The notes below the pieces were generated by a model that saw only the letters and a program-made list of their open reading frames with translations, did no database searches and was not told the origin of the DNA. A program made the position numbers and the translations under genes. From Artocarpus heterophyllus (taxonomy: Eukaryota > Streptophyta > Magnoliopsida > Rosales > Moraceae), in the NCBI GenBank assembly GCA_025403435.1, contig CM046354.1, positions 22,663,467 through 22,727,466 of the forward strand: 64,000 nt of DNA. Direction: 5' to 3'. Each line of letters starts with the position of its first letter. The stretch's first letter is position 1. Positions 10,842 through 21,770 of the stretch are shown in pieces.

Positions 10842-12593
10842 TTAATTTGCTGGGGGTATTGTAACTGCGCTTTTACCCTTTTTTCTTTTCATGTCCTTAT
10901 TAAATAGAAACAAAAAAAGAAAAAGAAAACTCCTTTTCATGTTAAATCTTCCTAAATTTAAATTAAAAAAAAAAAACAAAACAAACCTTCTGCGTTTTTT
11001 AGAAGCACTAGTCGTGGAGCCGTCAAGAACAAATGAAATTGCTTCTTTCAAACTTGCTTTCCGGCCTTCTTTGAAATTCCATAGCTCTGGTACAACGTAA
11101 CCACCACTTGGATTATATTCAGGGCCCGTTTGTTTCGTGGTTCGAATCATTTTGCTACAGTATTTTCTCTCATAAAAATTTAAATCTTCATTCAAATACT
11201 CTATTCAAATACTCGAACCAAACGGGCTCTCATTTATCTCAATTAATGTTGTTGTAACAGCCTTGTAAACTTCTTCGCCCATTTCCTTTTTTAGCTCATT
11301 CAACTTCTCATCATTGTCGTCAATGATTTCCTTAATCATAAAGCAAACAATTAAAAATATTAACAAAACAACCCCCCAAGCACTTATAGCTTTACAACTA
11401 ATTGAATATGTAAAATATAACAAAATTAACAACCAAATGAACAAATTAATTTGAAAGGAATTCCTTAAACATGAAACTTTGAAAAATGACCCTCAAAAAA
11501 AAAGTAAATGGCCTATTTTACCCCCAAGGGGACCGGGCCATTGACATATTGAAAGCATGAACAAATATGAAAGGTATTTTATAGAAGCTGAAGAAAACTA
11601 GAGGAGACCAAGAATGTCAATTCATAATAATCTTAGATAAGATCATATATATATATATATATTATATACCTTATTAGATAAGTTTTGCCTTTGTCCTCAA
11701 TGACTTTGAAAGGATACCAATGGGGATCTCTAATGTGCTTATTCCATAATGAGCATTTCTCCATGGCCTCATATTTCACATCCTTCACACCCTTCTTCTT
11801 CATGGCTTCCACAAATGGGTTGCAATCAAGTTCTCCCATTAGCTTAACTCCTATATCACTAGGCATTGGCAGATCTTCCAATCTCTGAAATTAAGAATGC
11901 ATATATATTTATATTTATACATTACCAAGGGAAATCAAGCTAAACCAAAATAATAATTTGAACAAAGAATTGCACCGAAAATCTAAACATAAGGAGACTA
12001 AAACTAATAACAACTTGTGAGTGACAATCTTCAGAAGACATAGAACAAACTTATAAAAAATGACACTGAATTAGAATCCAACTCTTGAAAGAACACTTAA
12101 CCTTCATCAACGGTCTTCGCGCTTCCATTAGTTCATCGCTGCTCTTTCGTTGATTTGCAATGAGAACCCCCAAAGGTACATTCTCTTCTCCATCTCCGTC
12201 CTCTTTGTCGCTTGATATTTCAATTACTACCTCCCCCTTTTCAATTCAAATAGAGCAAATTAACATTTCTACATTAACTTCAACCGCAAGTAAAGTACAA
12301 TTTTGTAAATAATCACAATATATATTCTTCCTTCAAAGATTTGTGAATATATGAACAAAGGAAATATATAATAGTATAAAAAATGGATATATATATATAT
12401 ATATATATATGTATTGCCTAAACACCATTAATCTCCGTCATTCTTCATCAAAGTAATTTTTCCAATGTAGCTAGTGTCGAGCTCACCTTTTCTGTCCCCT
12501 TGAATGGTGTTCTCTGTTCAATTTTCTCCAATTCGTCAATTCTCTTCTTTAGCTTTTCATTTTCTTTCCCAAGGTCATTCACCTTTCTCTTCT
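10842..12593 (-). pseudogene. 3' part of an XH-domain gene (FDM/IDN2-like), disrupted
   Basis: The minus strand carries four exon-like segments. Exon a (12593-12487) is a Lys/Glu coiled coil (KENEKLKKRIDELEKIEQ) ending at a GT donor. Exon b (12236-12102) includes ANQRKSSDELMEARR. Exon c (11884-11670) starts the XH domain: GELDCNPFVEAMKKKG, CSLWNKHIRDPHWYPFKVIE. Exon d (from 11330) continues it with EIIDDNDEKLNELKKEMGEE and, after a MITE at 11122-11229, NPSGGYVVPELWNFKEGRK. The XH domain with an adjacent coiled coil is found in the plant FDM/IDN2 family, which binds dsRNA and acts in RNA-directed DNA methylation. Phases agree a to b to c but are one base off between c and d. The XS and zf-XS exons that should lie upstream were not found before the copia element at 14219. 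I call it a truncated pseudogene; the family assignment is firm, expression unknown. Confidence 0.75.
11122..11229. mobile_element. PIF/Harbinger-like MITE inside the XH-domain exon, family A copy 1
   Basis: The 108-bp insert has terminal inverted repeats GGGCCCGTTTGTTTCG and, from the other end, GAGCCCGTTTGGTTCG. It is flanked by the 3-bp direct repeat TCA (11119-11121 and 11230-11232; TGA on the gene strand). Removing the insert and one TGA joins the XH codons for EINE and YNPSGG exactly in frame, which shows it is a true insertion into coding DNA. Related copies are at about 30898-31010 and 31895-32013. Confidence 0.85.
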
Positions 12594-14218
12594 CTGCCCA
12601 GCAGAGGATTTAGCGCAACAGCAAAAAAGAAGATATAATGAAAGATATTCATTAGATAAATAAAAAATATTGGAAATAAAAGAATCTTAAATTGAACACA
12701 TGATCAATGGCTAATTTCAATATTGTTTAATTTTTTAATTTACATGATTTGGTAGCCAATTAGAAAACAGAGTACTTCACATAATAAAGTGAAGTACTTT
12801 GTTTAATTAACAGAATTTAAATCACAAACACATAATGATTTAGCAGTAAAATCATATCCGACTTTACCATAAGATAAAAAGTTCAAATTCCTTTATGAAT
12901 AGCTTTCTTACCAATATGTATATATAAATATTTAAACACAGATGCATATCTTATACGCCAACATCTTTTAATAAAGAATTAATTATTATATAGTAGGCAA
13001 CCCGTTCGCTGACACGACACAATACAAATCCATCCATTTAATTTCAATAGTGTCACATTGAAAAGGAATGGGAATGTCTTCTCTCAATTCCTCTGCATAA
13101 GAGCCTATCTGTTTTGCTTTTTCTTTACATATTTGTGTTTGAATGTCACTTAATAACTTCAATATAATTCTTTCCCTTTTTTTTTCTAATTTTGACTGTA
13201 CAAATAGTTAAAGATTGAAAAAAAAAACACAATTCAAAATTTCTTAGTATTAAACAGTGTGTTTTTTACACAAAAAATTTAAAGTCTTAAGCTGCTATTA
13301 TTCTATTTGGCTTTAAGAACGTTTTTTTTTTTCCAAAATTGACTACATATATAATTTAAATTTAAAATTTCTAGTTAATTGGGCTATAATCGTGTCAACA
13401 CGCCCTAGAGATGTTAATTAGGCCGGGCCGTTCAACAACCATGAAGGCACGATATGAAAAATTTTAGGCACAGCACAACTTGACATAACACGAGGTTATA
13501 TTGAGCCGAGCTAAGTACAACATGGGATGGTGGGCCATGAAAAACAAAGATTGAAGGTAATATTTCATGCTAAACCTGATTATATATGTTCTTTCCTCTC
13601 TAAAAACCAAATTTCTTCTTGTCATTTTGTCATATTTACGGATTTGAGTCTGGACTTGTGAAAAATGGTGAACTCCTCTGTGGTTTTGATGTTTTAAACT
13701 TGAATTGCCATGGATGTTTATTTATTTCATGATTTGCTTCAAGAGTTAGACTGCATATGTTCTTGATTTAATTTTTGTAAAACTTTCTAATTTTTGACAT
13801 TTAGATTGTGTTTTTGAATATGAAATTTTGGGAAAAATGTTTCTCGGTGTTCATGCATGATTTTCTAAGAGTTTGCAATAATTTTCTTCCATTAGAAATT
13901 GATTGAGTGAGGAATTTGAGAAAAACTCAAGTAAGGACGTAGAGGGGAGGAGCTAGCTATGCCCAACTCGGCCAGGAGGGTGGTCGATGAACCCTTTGGA
14001 GGCTGGTCTATCGGGGCGGCTGCCAGCGCTTTCCGAGTCCGTCATGTCTTCCGATTGGTGTCAGTTTGTGACTTAATTCTTGATATTTTGTGACTTGGAA
14101 ATGTTTCAAAGATTAAGTGTTTGCGTTAAAAAATATTGAGAATATAAAGTTTTCATTTATGGTTATTTTGAGTCAAGAGGCACACTGATAATTAAATTAA
14201 CATAATGATATATGATTG
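12594..14218. other. Intergenic DNA, possible hAT remnant and a GC-rich patch
   Basis: No upstream exon of the XH-domain gene was recognised. Near 13397-13545 the sequence TAGAGATGTTAATTAGGCCG followed by GGCCG/GGCAC-rich text resembles one end of a hAT-type element, but no matching end or TSD was found. A GC-rich patch at 13935-14060 stands out from its surroundings. Confidence 0.45.
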
Positions 14219-16257
14219 TGTTGGAAAACGGTGCGCAGCAGAATTTAAAAATTTTTAATCAGAGTAATTTCCAAAACACAAGTTTTACATGCTATATGTA
14301 TAAATTAAACAGATCTTACTAACCTTTCTGTGTCAAAGAACCTTCGCAACCTGTGAAGAGAAGTAACGTTCCAGAAGAGCCTCAACCAACTGGTCTTCTT
14401 TGCTATTCTTTATCCACAACCGGAGTGAGTGTGGGCTCACACGTACAGCTCTTCCATCGATGACTCTCCTTCCAACCAATCGAGAGAACCCAAAGCTAGT
14501 GTTCGTGATTTGTGAACAAAAGCTCTCAGGGAGTTTCAGATGCTCACCAAAAGAGTATCACTCTTAATCTCTCAATTGATCTTTATTGATCTGAGTAAAT
14601 CATGAGACTCACTCCCTTTTTATAGCCATTGGTCATGGGGTCAGTCCTCATCATATTAGGTCTCAAAAACTCGAAACAGAATCAAGTTTGGATCAATATC
14701 TGATAAGATCTACGTGAAAACGCGTAATCTTATCGTTCGTTGATCGGCAAGCCGAACATCCTGATCGGCAGGCCGATCAGGCCCCATCGACAGGCCGAAC
14801 ACGTCATTCGACAGGCCAAATTCCTGTGTAAATTTCTCCATGAATATTTTATTTTCTACCCGAGATTCTATAGGATAAAGTCTTAGTTTTGATTCAAATA
14901 ACCCAATAGAGAAGTTATATGATCAAAGCAAACTTTATCAAGATAATCTCTAAGAAAATAAATTAATTCATAATAATTCTACAAATTTATCTTGATCTAA
15001 TTTATCCAAAATTAAATCAACTGATAAACAGACAAGAATTATCTGATCCCAATAATTCAATAAGTTTATCTTAAATTAATTTCTTACAAAATTAATTCAA
15101 CCGATAAACAAACATCAATTATTTAATTCTTTCAAATTTTAAACCAATCTGATAATTCCGGCATAAGTCACCAATTATTGAAAAAGCACGCCGTGTCGTT
15201 ACAGGATTTTGTGAGCAAGCAAAGGGGACCAAAATAGACCTATAAAGTTCAAGCTCAAGATAATTATGAAACCCAATATCCCAGATATACATTTCACAAT
15301 TATCAACTCTAACGCTACTCCACTAAAAGCTTGGAGCTGCACTCTCAAACTTTATAGAATTATGAAGCTCGTATAGCTAAGTCTCCATGACATATCAAAG
15401 TGTGTCGTATCCCCATATGATAATCCATAATCAGTTTAAGGACAAGTTCTGTCTTACCTTCCCGATTATTTTTATCTTACATTCCATTATCTCACCATCA
15501 GAAAACTTACTATTCAAAGATAGTATACTATTCGGTTACACGTATGTATCCAAATGGTTGAGTGCTCCAGTTTTCCAATTACAGGACAACGCATATAAGA
15601 GGATATCATTACTCCTAAAGAGGAGCTATGGATTCCATATCTATTAATAACAAGTCTATGCTATCAAGAGTCATGCCTCCAACGTACCAGCATGCATACA
15701 TTATTGAGATGTGGGTGTCACCTATTGGTACATCAAAAGACACAAGTCGAGACAACAGGCCCACTATTCATCTCAGGATTAAGATACAATACAAAATTGT
15801 CTAAAGTGAATCGATTTGCCTAGATAGAATTATTAATCCAAATCAATTCACTTTATGTCCCGATCCAACACATCGTCACCTATGACAACGTGCCAATGTT
15901 TCTATTCACGGAGTCCAACTCTGATGGTCAAGACAAACCATCTCCCAAAAGGGATATAGACAACATAACAATCTTTACATGAACAAAGCGCCCAACTTTA
16001 TTCCCTCGATTGTAGATCATATGTTTTAGACCGTCTCCTTAAGAATCGTGTCTTCCGCATAATCAGTCCATCATATGCCCAATTCTTAAGGTTTAGACCG
16101 ACAGTCTCAGACTACTGTTTGCTTATCATATTTTCAACAAATATGAACGTAAAGAGGACAAGATTTGGTATATATATAAATGAATAAATTCTTTATTGAT
16201 AAAAATGTCTCCAAAAATGTATTACATTTTTACTCCTTAGGGCATACATGTCTAAAA
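14219..16257 (-). repeat. 3' LTR of the Angela-like element
   Basis: About 2,039 bp, read on the minus strand from TTTTAGACATGTATGCCC to CCGTTTTCCAACA. The first bases have mutated from TGTTAG, as seen in the other LTR. It keeps a ~130-bp block (around 15262-15388) that the 5' LTR has lost. Confidence 0.85.
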
Positions 16258-16268
16258 ATCTCCCACTT
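16258..16268 (-). other. Polypurine tract
   Basis: AAGTGGGAGAT on the minus strand directly abuts the start of the 3' LTR, the normal position for priming plus-strand synthesis in copia elements. Confidence 0.8.
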
Positions 16269-16271
16269 GCA

Positions 16272-16692
16272 CTAAGTGAGTAAATACAACAAATTTTGCA
16301 TCCCCATAGCTTCCACATGCCTCTCGAAGACTCTCCCAGTAAGTGTCTTCGTAAATAGATCAGCTAAATTATCCTCTGACGTGATCTTGCACACCGTGAC
16401 ATGCCCTCCCTTAACGAAGTCCTTTATCACATGATTCTTCTGATCAATATGCTTTCTTCTTGTGAAATCTTGGTTCCTTAGCATTAGCTACCGCCGCACT
16501 GTTATCACAGTGCAGTGATACCGCTTTATCTATACCAGAAACTACCTCAAGATCCCTAAGGAACTTGCGGAGCCACACTGCTTCTTTCGAAGCATCACTA
16601 GCCCCCACATACTCGGCCTCCATCTTTGAATCCAAAGTGTAATCTTGCTTTGTACTTCTCCAACTGATGGCATCGCCACCCAGAGTAAACAT
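16272..16692 (-). pseudogene. RNase H segment of the Angela-like pol
   Basis: Two overlapping frames carry the copia RNase H. Frame 16692-16444 has FTLGGDAISWRSTKQ, then KMEAEYVGASDASKEAVW and LHCDNSAAVANAKEP. Frame 16484-16272 continues with KHIDQKNHVIKDFV and the C-terminal DLFTKTLTGRVFERHVEAMG. A frameshift separates them near 16450. Upstream, 16693-16871 bridges to the RT with several stops. The DEDD-type acidic residues of AEY and CDNS are visible, but the frame break prevents a normal product. Confidence 0.8.
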
Positions 16693-16871
16693 AAACCTCG
16701 AAGTTGACTTCCTAGAATCTAGACAGGATTGAAAATCTGAGTCAGTGTATCATAGAGGAGTCAAGTCCTCACCCGAATACACAAGCATATACCCTCGAGT
16801 CCTTCTTAGGTACTTGAAAATATGCTTCACTGCAACCCAATGGTTCGGTCCTGGATCCGCCTGAAATCGAC

Positions 16872-17825
16872 TTACGATTTCGACCGCATAGCTAATATCC
16901 GGTCATGTGCAAAGCATGGCATACATGAGACTACCCACTGCCGAAGCATAAGGCATCTTTTTATGTGTTCTCTTTCTTCATAAGACTTTGGAGAGTCTTT
17001 CTTAGAAAGAGTAATTCTAGACCTAGATGGTTGCCCACCTTTCTTAGTATCCTGCATTGCAAACCTCTTGAGAATTTTATCTATGTAGCCGGCCTGTGAC
17101 AAAGCTATCATTTTGTTCTCCCTATCCCAAAAGATTTGGATACCGAGAGCAAAATTAGCCTCACCCAAGTCCTTCATGTCAAACTGCTTGGTCAACCATA
17201 ATTTGACCGACGACAACGCCCCAACATTATTGCCAATTAGCAGAATGTCATCTACATAGAGCAGTAGAAAAACCACATTCCCATCTTTAATGTGTTTGTA
17301 AGCACATGGTTCATCCACATTTTGTGAGAACCCATAAGTATTGATCACTTGATCAAATCTTATGTTCCAAGAACGGGAAGCCTGCTTAAGTCCATAAATT
17401 GACTTTAGCAGCTTACAAACGTTACCTTCTTGACCCGCGACCTTGAACCCGTCTGGTTGTTCCATATCAATGGACTCATCAAGATAGCCATTCAGAAAAG
17501 CCGTCTTGACATCCATCTGCCAAATCTCGTAGTCGAGAGCGACAGCTATGGACAAGAGAATCCGGATGGACTTAAGCATGGCTATGGGCGAAAAGGTTTC
17601 CTCATAATCGATTCCTTCCTTTTGCGTATAACCCTTAGCTACCAGTCTAGCCTTAAAGGTTTTGACCTTTCCATTCACTCCTCTTTTCCTCTTGTAGATC
17701 CACTTACACCCTATGGGTTTTACCCCTTTGGGAAGATCCACAAGCTCCCAGACCCAATTAGTCTCCATAGACTTCATCTCTATGTTCATGGCCTCTGTCC
17801 AGAGTCTTGAATCAACATCCTCCAT
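16872..17825 (-). CDS. Reverse transcriptase domain of the Angela-like element (open 317-codon frame)
   Basis: The longest open frame of the element covers nearly the whole copia RT (RVT_2). It runs from WTEAMNIEMKSMETNWVWEL through IGCKWIYKRK, KARLVAKGYTQKEGIDYEET, QMDVKTAFLNGYLDE, LKSIYGLKQASRSWN to the catalytic LLYVDDILLIGN. RT copies element RNA into DNA in cytoplasmic particles. Both active-site Asp residues of YVDD are present. The frame starts and ends at mutations, not natural boundaries; the natural protein is one gag-pol polyprotein, so this fragment alone is not expected to function. The 126-codon frame on the opposite strand is a shadow. Confidence 0.85.
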   Translation of the reverse strand: MEDVDSRLWTEAMNIEMKSMETNWVWELVDLPKGVKPIGCKWIYKRKRGVNGKVKTFKARLVAKGYTQKEGIDYEETFSPIAMLKSIRILLSIAVALDYEIWQMDVKTAFLNGYLDESIDMEQPDGFKVAGQEGNVCKLLKSIYGLKQASRSWNIRFDQVINTYGFSQNVDEPCAYKHIKDGNVVFLLLYVDDILLIGNNVGALSSVKLWLTKQFDMKDLGEANFALGIQIFWDRENKMIALSQAGYIDKILKRFAMQDTKKGGQPSRSRITLSKKDSPKSYEEREHIKRCLMLRQWVVSCMPCFAHDRILAMRSKS

Positions 17826-17941
17826 AACTTTTGCGTAAGTATAAGGATCCTGTCATGTTTATTCGGTTCAGCCAAGAAGACCTCCCCATTGAACATATAC
17901 CTTTCAAGTTGACGCTCGATCCTCCCACTACGCTGAAGCCC

Positions 17942-18742
17942 CTAAGGTTGTTGTTCAAGTTTGTTTGGTTTTTCTACACCGATCAGAATGGTTTCGTTCG
18001 GAACTACCGGAGTGATCGGATCACCCTTTAACTCCTTAAGCACCAATTTTCTTCGAGGTTTAAAGTCGTCCATGTAACTCTCCTCAAGAAAAGTTGCATT
18101 AGTTGAAACCACGACTTTATTTTCCTTTGGGTTATAAAAATAATCCCCTTTAGTCCCTTTTGGATATCCTACAAACACGCAAACTTCCGAACGTGCTTCC
18201 AACTTATTCGGATCCTTTAACAGGATATGAGCCAGACATCTCCATATGCGAATATGGTTTAAGGATGTCTTCCTACTCGTCCACAACTCGTGAGGAGTTT
18301 TAGGGACCGATTTTGAAGGCACATTGTTCAAAAGATAACATGCGGTTTGTAGTGCATATCCCCAAAAAGATAAAGGCAATGATGAATAACTCATCCTGGA
18401 CCTAATCATGTCCAACAAAGTCCTATTCCTTCTCTCCGCTACGCCATTCTACTGCGCAGTGCCTGGCGCAATCAATTGGGATAAAATCTCATTCTCTAAC
18501 AAGTGTTCCAAGAACTCATCAGAAAGGTATTCCCCACCTCGATCAGATCAAAGTGCCTTTATGGGTCTACCTAATTGCTTTTCCACTTCAGCCTGAAACT
18601 CCATGAACTTGTCAAAAGTTTCACTTTTGTGGTGCATTAGGTACACATACCCATATCTTAAGTAATCGTCAATAAAAGTGACGAAGTACTCATACCCTCC
18701 TCGTGCCCGGATGTTCATCAGTCCGCAAACATCACTATGCAT
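17942..18742 (-). pseudogene. Integrase core and C-terminal segment, Angela-like
   Basis: Frame 18742-18548 begins MHSDVCGLMNIRARGGYEYF and contains FVTFIDDYLRYGYVYLM, the start of the catalytic core with its first Asp. Between 18547 and 18420 the core is broken by stops. Frame 18418-17942 has [20 protein letters not shown], the copia GKGY-like [22 protein letters not shown] region and [16 protein letters not shown]. Integrase inserts the DNA copy into the genome. Multiple interruptions show it is inactive. Confidence 0.8.
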
Positions 18743-18747
18743 AAGTT

Positions 18748-20138
18748 CTAGAACCCCTTCGGCCCTATTGCCCTTAAAGGTCCATCCCTTACCAACATTT
18801 GAATCCTATTCAGGTTAATATGACTAAGGTGCAAATGCCAAAGATAAGTCTTATTAGAGTGAGAAGTTTTAAGTCTTTTAGAGTCATTATCATTTATCTC
18901 AGCATTAAGTAATAAGTCCATCTTAGGTTTGATAAAATATAGATTATTTTGCATCCATCCAAAACAGATAAAAGATTTATTTTTATGAATCACCATTTTT
19001 TCCTTAAAATATACCACGTTGGAGTCTTTAAATAAACAAGATATAGAAATTAAATTCCTTTTACATTTAGGAACATAAAAATAATCTTGCAAAATTAAAT
19101 TCCTATAATTATCAAGGTAAAGATGAACATCTCTTACTGCTTCCGCTGAGACCAAGGATCCATCGCCCATCCGAAGCGTGAGTCCTCATGTAGCAGACTT
19201 CTCGTTTCTTTGAATCCTTGCAGAGAAACACAAACATGATTAGTTGCACCGGAATCTATGATCCAAATGTCACTGGATTCCTCAACCAAACAAGTTTCTA
19301 AATATAGAAGATCACACCTACCTCCTTTTGAAAGGAAGTCCTTGCAATGCTTCTTGATATGCTCGACTTTTCCACAGAAGAAGCACTTAAGCTTCTTTGG
19401 GTTCTTCTTCTTCTTCTTGCTCTTGGTAGTAGCAGGAATAGAAGGCTTCCCATTCTTGGCTCGTTGCTTCTTTCCATTCCCTAAGTTAGGATTGGAACCA
19501 GAAGCAGCTACCATGTTGGCCTCACCACCAGCAGGAGACTCCCTGATCAGCAGTTCAAACTCCTGTAACTGTTTCATCAATTCTGTTAAGGTCATATCCC
19601 ATTTATTGCTTAAATTAAAAGTAGCTCTAAATGGAATAAATTCCTTAGACAAAGTCTCAAAGACCATAGTAATCTGAGTTTTAGCATCGATGTTGGCTCC
19701 ATTGGTTTGAGCCTCAGCGAGGTAACCCATGACCAACATCATGTGCTCCTTTACAGATGTCGCCGGTCTCTGTCTACAGTTTAAGAGTTTTTGAAGCGCC
19801 CCTTGCCGCTTTGTTATGGCCTAGCCTCCAAACATATCCTCAAGATTATCCAAGATCTGCTTCGTAGTCTCATAATCCTGATGTTGAGCCTGCAACACAT
19901 TATTCATGCTGGCCATAACATAGCAGCGGGCCTAATCATTAGCATCTTTCTAGCGATTGTACGCTTGGAATTGCTCATTACTTGAGTCTCCTGTAGGCTT
20001 GAGAGGACAAGGGGTTGTCAGTACATATTTCAGTTTCTCAAAGGACAGGACGATATCTAGGTTCCGTTTCCAATCGTTATAATTCTCACCGGTTAATTGG
20101 TTTTTATCAAGTATCGATGATAAAGCGTTTTTAGACAT
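18748..20138 (-). pseudogene. Gag, protease and integrase zinc-finger region, Angela-like
   Basis: Gag starts at 20138 (MSKNALSSILDKNQLTGENY) and is broken between about 19950 and 19742. Frame 19742-19134 contains LSNKWDMTLTELMKQLQEF and a CCHC knuckle CFFCGKVEHIKKHC (CX2CX4HX4C). It is followed by the protease site WIIDSGATNHVC. Frame 19170-18748 carries YFYVPKCKRNLISISCLF and the first half of the integrase zinc finger (LWHLHLSHINLNRI). The CX2C half is missing because of a short deletion near 18772. The parts are in the natural order but in several frames. Confidence 0.8.
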
Positions 20139-21755
20139 TTTCAATCTACAATAAAGAATCATATACCAAACATAAACAAACATATAATAATAGTTTAGTA
20201 AGATAATACAATCATGTAAAATCATACAAATGTGTTTATGTGTCAAAACCTTGAAAATATCACAACCTTACAACAATAATTCCCAACTCAGAATTCAACA
20301 AGCTCCTAGGGGAGTCATGCCAAATTCAATCAGGAACACGGATTCCCTCTTGATTAATATATGCCATCCATGATCAGTATGATCCAACATATATTAATAA
20401 TCGTTTCTTTGGCCATTAATTTTATTAACAGAGCTCCGAGGGGAGGTTAATAATAAAATTAACGTGAGTGTATAACCATCATTTCAATATTTTATCCATG
20501 ATTTATGATCACCACCTAGGGGTGTGCAACCATAAATCGTACTAAAATACCTTATCCTTTTAGAGATCCAATCTGGAACATGATAGAAATCCCTTCCTAG
20601 GGGTCAGGACCACCATGTTCTGCCTATGGACCAACGATGGAGGCCTTAAGTCCTCTCTTCGAAAACCTTCTCCCACTCAATCTTTTAAAATCAAGGTTTT
20701 ATTTTAAGAATATGCATGAACAATTTTAATGTGGGCGGCACTCCCTATTCTATATGACATGTTATCAATATACATGGTAAATCATATTATAATGCAGACA
20801 AGCAAAGCAATCAAGCAAAGCTACAAGCAAAATAATAATAACCATAATATTATGGTTCTATCCTAGAGAAAAAAAAACTAAGATTACAAGAGAATAATCA
20901 AGACATTTATCGATTCTTTATCCTTGAATCCTCAAGCTCTATCCTTCTTCATGCAATACCCATCTTCAAGTCTTCAATCCCGTATGAATCAAATACTTCA
21001 TATTTCAGGTCATATCCAAATTTAATGTTTCTCAGAATCATCTCAAAAATAAAATTAAAACTGCACTGCAAAAATTATACCATTTTTGAAAATTTTCCAG
21101 CTCTCGGTCGGCAGGCCGATCTGATACATCAGCACTGAAAGTTCAGCTTGCTGGCAGAGCCAGCCAATTTTTACGCCACTGACGGCCTATCGGACCACAC
21201 GTCCGGCCTGTCGATCTGTGACCATCGGCTTGCCGAACTGTGATGTCTGGCATGCCAACCGAGCAGAAATCGCTCATTCCGTAAAATATAATTTTAATGC
21301 AATTCATCAATTTTATTTTCAACAATTCAAAAACATAAAACTAGAGACTCAGAAAATACCTAGGGGCGCCATCATCATTCTTCTAGATCCGCCTTCTAGC
21401 TCCTCATTCTTCAGATAATTATTTAATTACAAAATTTTTCAAATTCAAAATAAATAATAATTCCTAGACGGAGATGATAGTCCGCCATCTAATTACATGA
21501 AAAACCTAGATACACATTCTAACCTCTAAGGAACCATAACCGGTATTAATTAATTAATAAATAATTAAACAATGATTTAATCAACCATAATTAATTAATA
21601 AACATTCACCATATAATCCATGACAACATACATAATTTATAGAAACCTAGAGTGCCATTTCTCTATAAAATTCAATTCAAGCACAGGAGAGATAAAGATC
21701 ACAAAATTTATGCATATAACATGATCACAAACTTGTAAATTTATGTAAAAACCAT
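20139..21755 (-). other. Leader of the Angela-like element
   Basis: About 1.6 kb between PBS and gag with no coding signal. It contains several short look-alike blocks with CCTAGGGG or CCGAGGGG (near 20306, 20432, 20514, 20595) and a CGGCAGGCCGAT motif near 21110 that also occurs in the LTRs. Long leaders are usual in this lineage. Confidence 0.6.
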
Positions 21756-21768
21756 GGCTCTGATACCA
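21756..21768 (-). other. Primer-binding site (initiator tRNA-Met)
   Basis: The minus strand reads TGGTATCAGAGCC two bases inside the 5' LTR, the standard copia PBS complementary to the 3' end of initiator tRNA-Met. Confidence 0.9.
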
Positions 21769-21770
21769 AT

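Noticed and set aside
13397..13545. Possible hAT end (GGCCGGGCCG-rich)
   Set aside because: Only one plausible end, no second terminus or 8-bp duplication.
17430..17810. 126-codon plus-strand frame
   Set aside because: Exact antisense of the copia reverse transcriptase; shadow frame.
19258..19677. 139-codon plus-strand frame
   Set aside because: Antisense of the copia gag/protease region; shadow.
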